Origin: Luteibacter anthropi | Lineage (GTDB): Bacteria > Pseudomonadota > Gammaproteobacteria > Xanthomonadales > Rhodanobacteraceae | Direction: 5' to 3' | Length of the DNA stretch: 64,000 nucleotides | Assembly (NCBI RefSeq): GCF_011759365.1 | Contig: NZ_JAARLZ010000003.1 | Span: 124,001-188,000, forward strand | Part shown: one piece after another, positions 63,248-64,000 of the stretch | How positions within the stretch are numbered: the stretch's first letter is position 1 | How the letters are laid out: each line of letters begins with the position of its first letter | The notes under the pieces: generated by a model | The model's database searches: none | What the model was told of the DNA's origin: nothing | What the model saw: the letters and a program-made list of their open reading frames with translations, nothing else | Position numbers and translations under genes: made by a program

Positions 63248-64000
63248 ATGAACCATCCTTCGGTGCTGATCGCAGGTGCGGGTCCCACCGGACTCGCGGC
63301 CGCTCTCTTCCTGGTACGCAAGGGTTTCCATCCGCGCATCGTGGATGCGGCAACGACACCCGCTGCGCATTCCCGTGCACTCGCCGTGAACCCACGCACA
63401 CTCGACCTGCTGCAATCCACGGGCGTCACCGAGCGCATGCTGGCGGAAGGTCGTCCGGCCCGAGGTGTCTGCTTCCATGAAAACGGCAGGCAGCTGGCCT
63501 GCGTGGAGGCCGAGCGCATGCATCCCCGCTACGGGCTCCTGGTGCTTTCACAGGAGCGTAGCGAGGCCTTGCTAACCGAAGCGCTGGCTGCGGAAGGCAT
63601 CGTCGTGGAACGCGGACGCAAGGCAAGCCTGCTCTGCCAGGACGACATGTCGGCACGGGTCTGCCTCGACGACAGCTGCGTGGGTGTGGGCCATTTCGAT
63701 GCCGTGTTTGCAGCCGATGGTGCGCACAGCGGTTTCCGTCAGAAACTGGGCATCGATTTTCCCGGAAGCGCCTTTCCGGAAACATGGCCCTTGTTCGACA
63801 TTCCGCTGGATACCTCGCTGGATAACCGCTACGCCCATGTCCTGTTCTTCCCGGACGGCATGATGTTCCTGCTCGCCCTGGATGACTCCGTGTGGCGCGT
63901 CATCTCCAGCCTGCCTGATCCGCTGTCGCGACTGCCTTCGGGTACAACGGCCGGGTCGCCCCTGTGGACTTCCAACTTTCATATCGCCCATCGGGTCGCT
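63248..64000 (+). CDS. FAD-dependent monooxygenase, N-terminal part (runs off window)
   Basis: 251 codons open to the window end. PHBH-type flavoprotein hydroxylase: FAD dinucleotide loop GAGPTG (10-15), RALAVNPRTLDLLQ (substrate/FAD region), and the FAADGAHSGFRQKLG motif (~residues 158-172). Uses NAD(P)H and O2 to hydroxylate aromatic or similar compounds. ATG 63248; GGTCG upstream is a weak ribosome site. C-terminus missing. Confidence 0.9.
   Translation, partial: MNHPSVLIAGAGPTGLAAALFLVRKGFHPRIVDAATTPAAHSRALAVNPRTLDLLQSTGVTERMLAEGRPARGVCFHENGRQLACVEAERMHPRYGLLVLSQERSEALLTEALAAEGIVVERGRKASLLCQDDMSARVCLDDSCVGVGHFDAVFAADGAHSGFRQKLGIDFPGSAFPETWPLFDIPLDTSLDNRYAHVLFFPDGMMFLLALDDSVWRVISSLPDPLSRLPSGTTAGSPLWTSNFHIAHRVA

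Overview
The window is a dense, GC-rich chromosomal segment of a gammaproteobacterium. Gene content and order (nuoA-N, then tRNA-fMet, rimP-nusA-infB-rbfA-truB-rpsO-pnp; fabD-fabG-acpP-fabF-pabB-pabC-mltG-holB-pilZ; tRNA-Ser-ffs-dnaX-ebfC-recR), a class III PHA synthase pair, and GTAG-headed REP repeats point to the Xanthomonadales, most likely a Rhodanobacteraceae member (Luteibacter/Dyella type). This placement is an inference from synteny and protein character, not from a database search.

Layout. 1-460: 5' part of mtnA (minus). 460-3400: REP cluster, a DUF2165 membrane protein and phaE-phaC (minus). 3.4-12.9 kb: translation/RNA operon rimP-nusA-infB-rbfA-truB-rpsO-pnp (minus), with a candidate promoter and attenuator-like leader at 12.6-12.9 kb. 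13.0-21.5 kb: accessory block (GFA-family protein, secreted sedolisin protease, SDR/LysR divergent pair, alpha/beta hydrolase/AraC divergent pair, exported small proteins, YccF, a candidate small RNA and a shrunken tRNA-like hairpin). 21.7 kb: tRNA-fMet. 21.9-36.6 kb: complete 14-gene nuo operon for complex I (minus), promoter near 36.73 kb. 36.9-46.4 kb: pilZ, PIG-L deacetylase, holB, a 26-codon relic that looks like the start of tmk, mltG, pabC, pabB, fabF, acpP, fabG, fabD, rpmF, yceD (minus). 47.1-48.1 kb: small membrane coiled-coil protein and maf (plus). 48.1-49.7 kb: GT39-type glycosyltransferase (minus). 49.8-54.3 kb: moxR-DUF58-tgpA operon and a Slp lipoprotein (plus). 54.4-58.0 kb: HIT, recR, ebfC, dnaX, 4.5S RNA and tRNA-Ser (minus). 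58.1-61.2 kb: MBL-fold hydrolase, KdkA-like kinase, GT9 heptosyltransferase, DUF6165 (LPS-core flavour). 61.2-64.0 kb: LysR/NAD-dependent epimerase divergent pair and the 5' part of an FAD monooxygenase.

How they fit together: most genes are core metabolism (respiration, fatty acid/folate supply, translation, replication clamp loading). The variable parts are the 13-21.5 kb block, which separates tRNA-fMet from rimP although these are usually adjacent, and the REP-bearing gaps. The most unusual points are the apparent loss of tmk from between mltG and holB leaving a translationally coupled stub, the candidate sRNA at 20.4-20.5 kb, the tRNA-like mini-hairpin at 21.16 kb, the absence of plsX/fabH before fabD, and REP elements that supply the stop codons of two genes.
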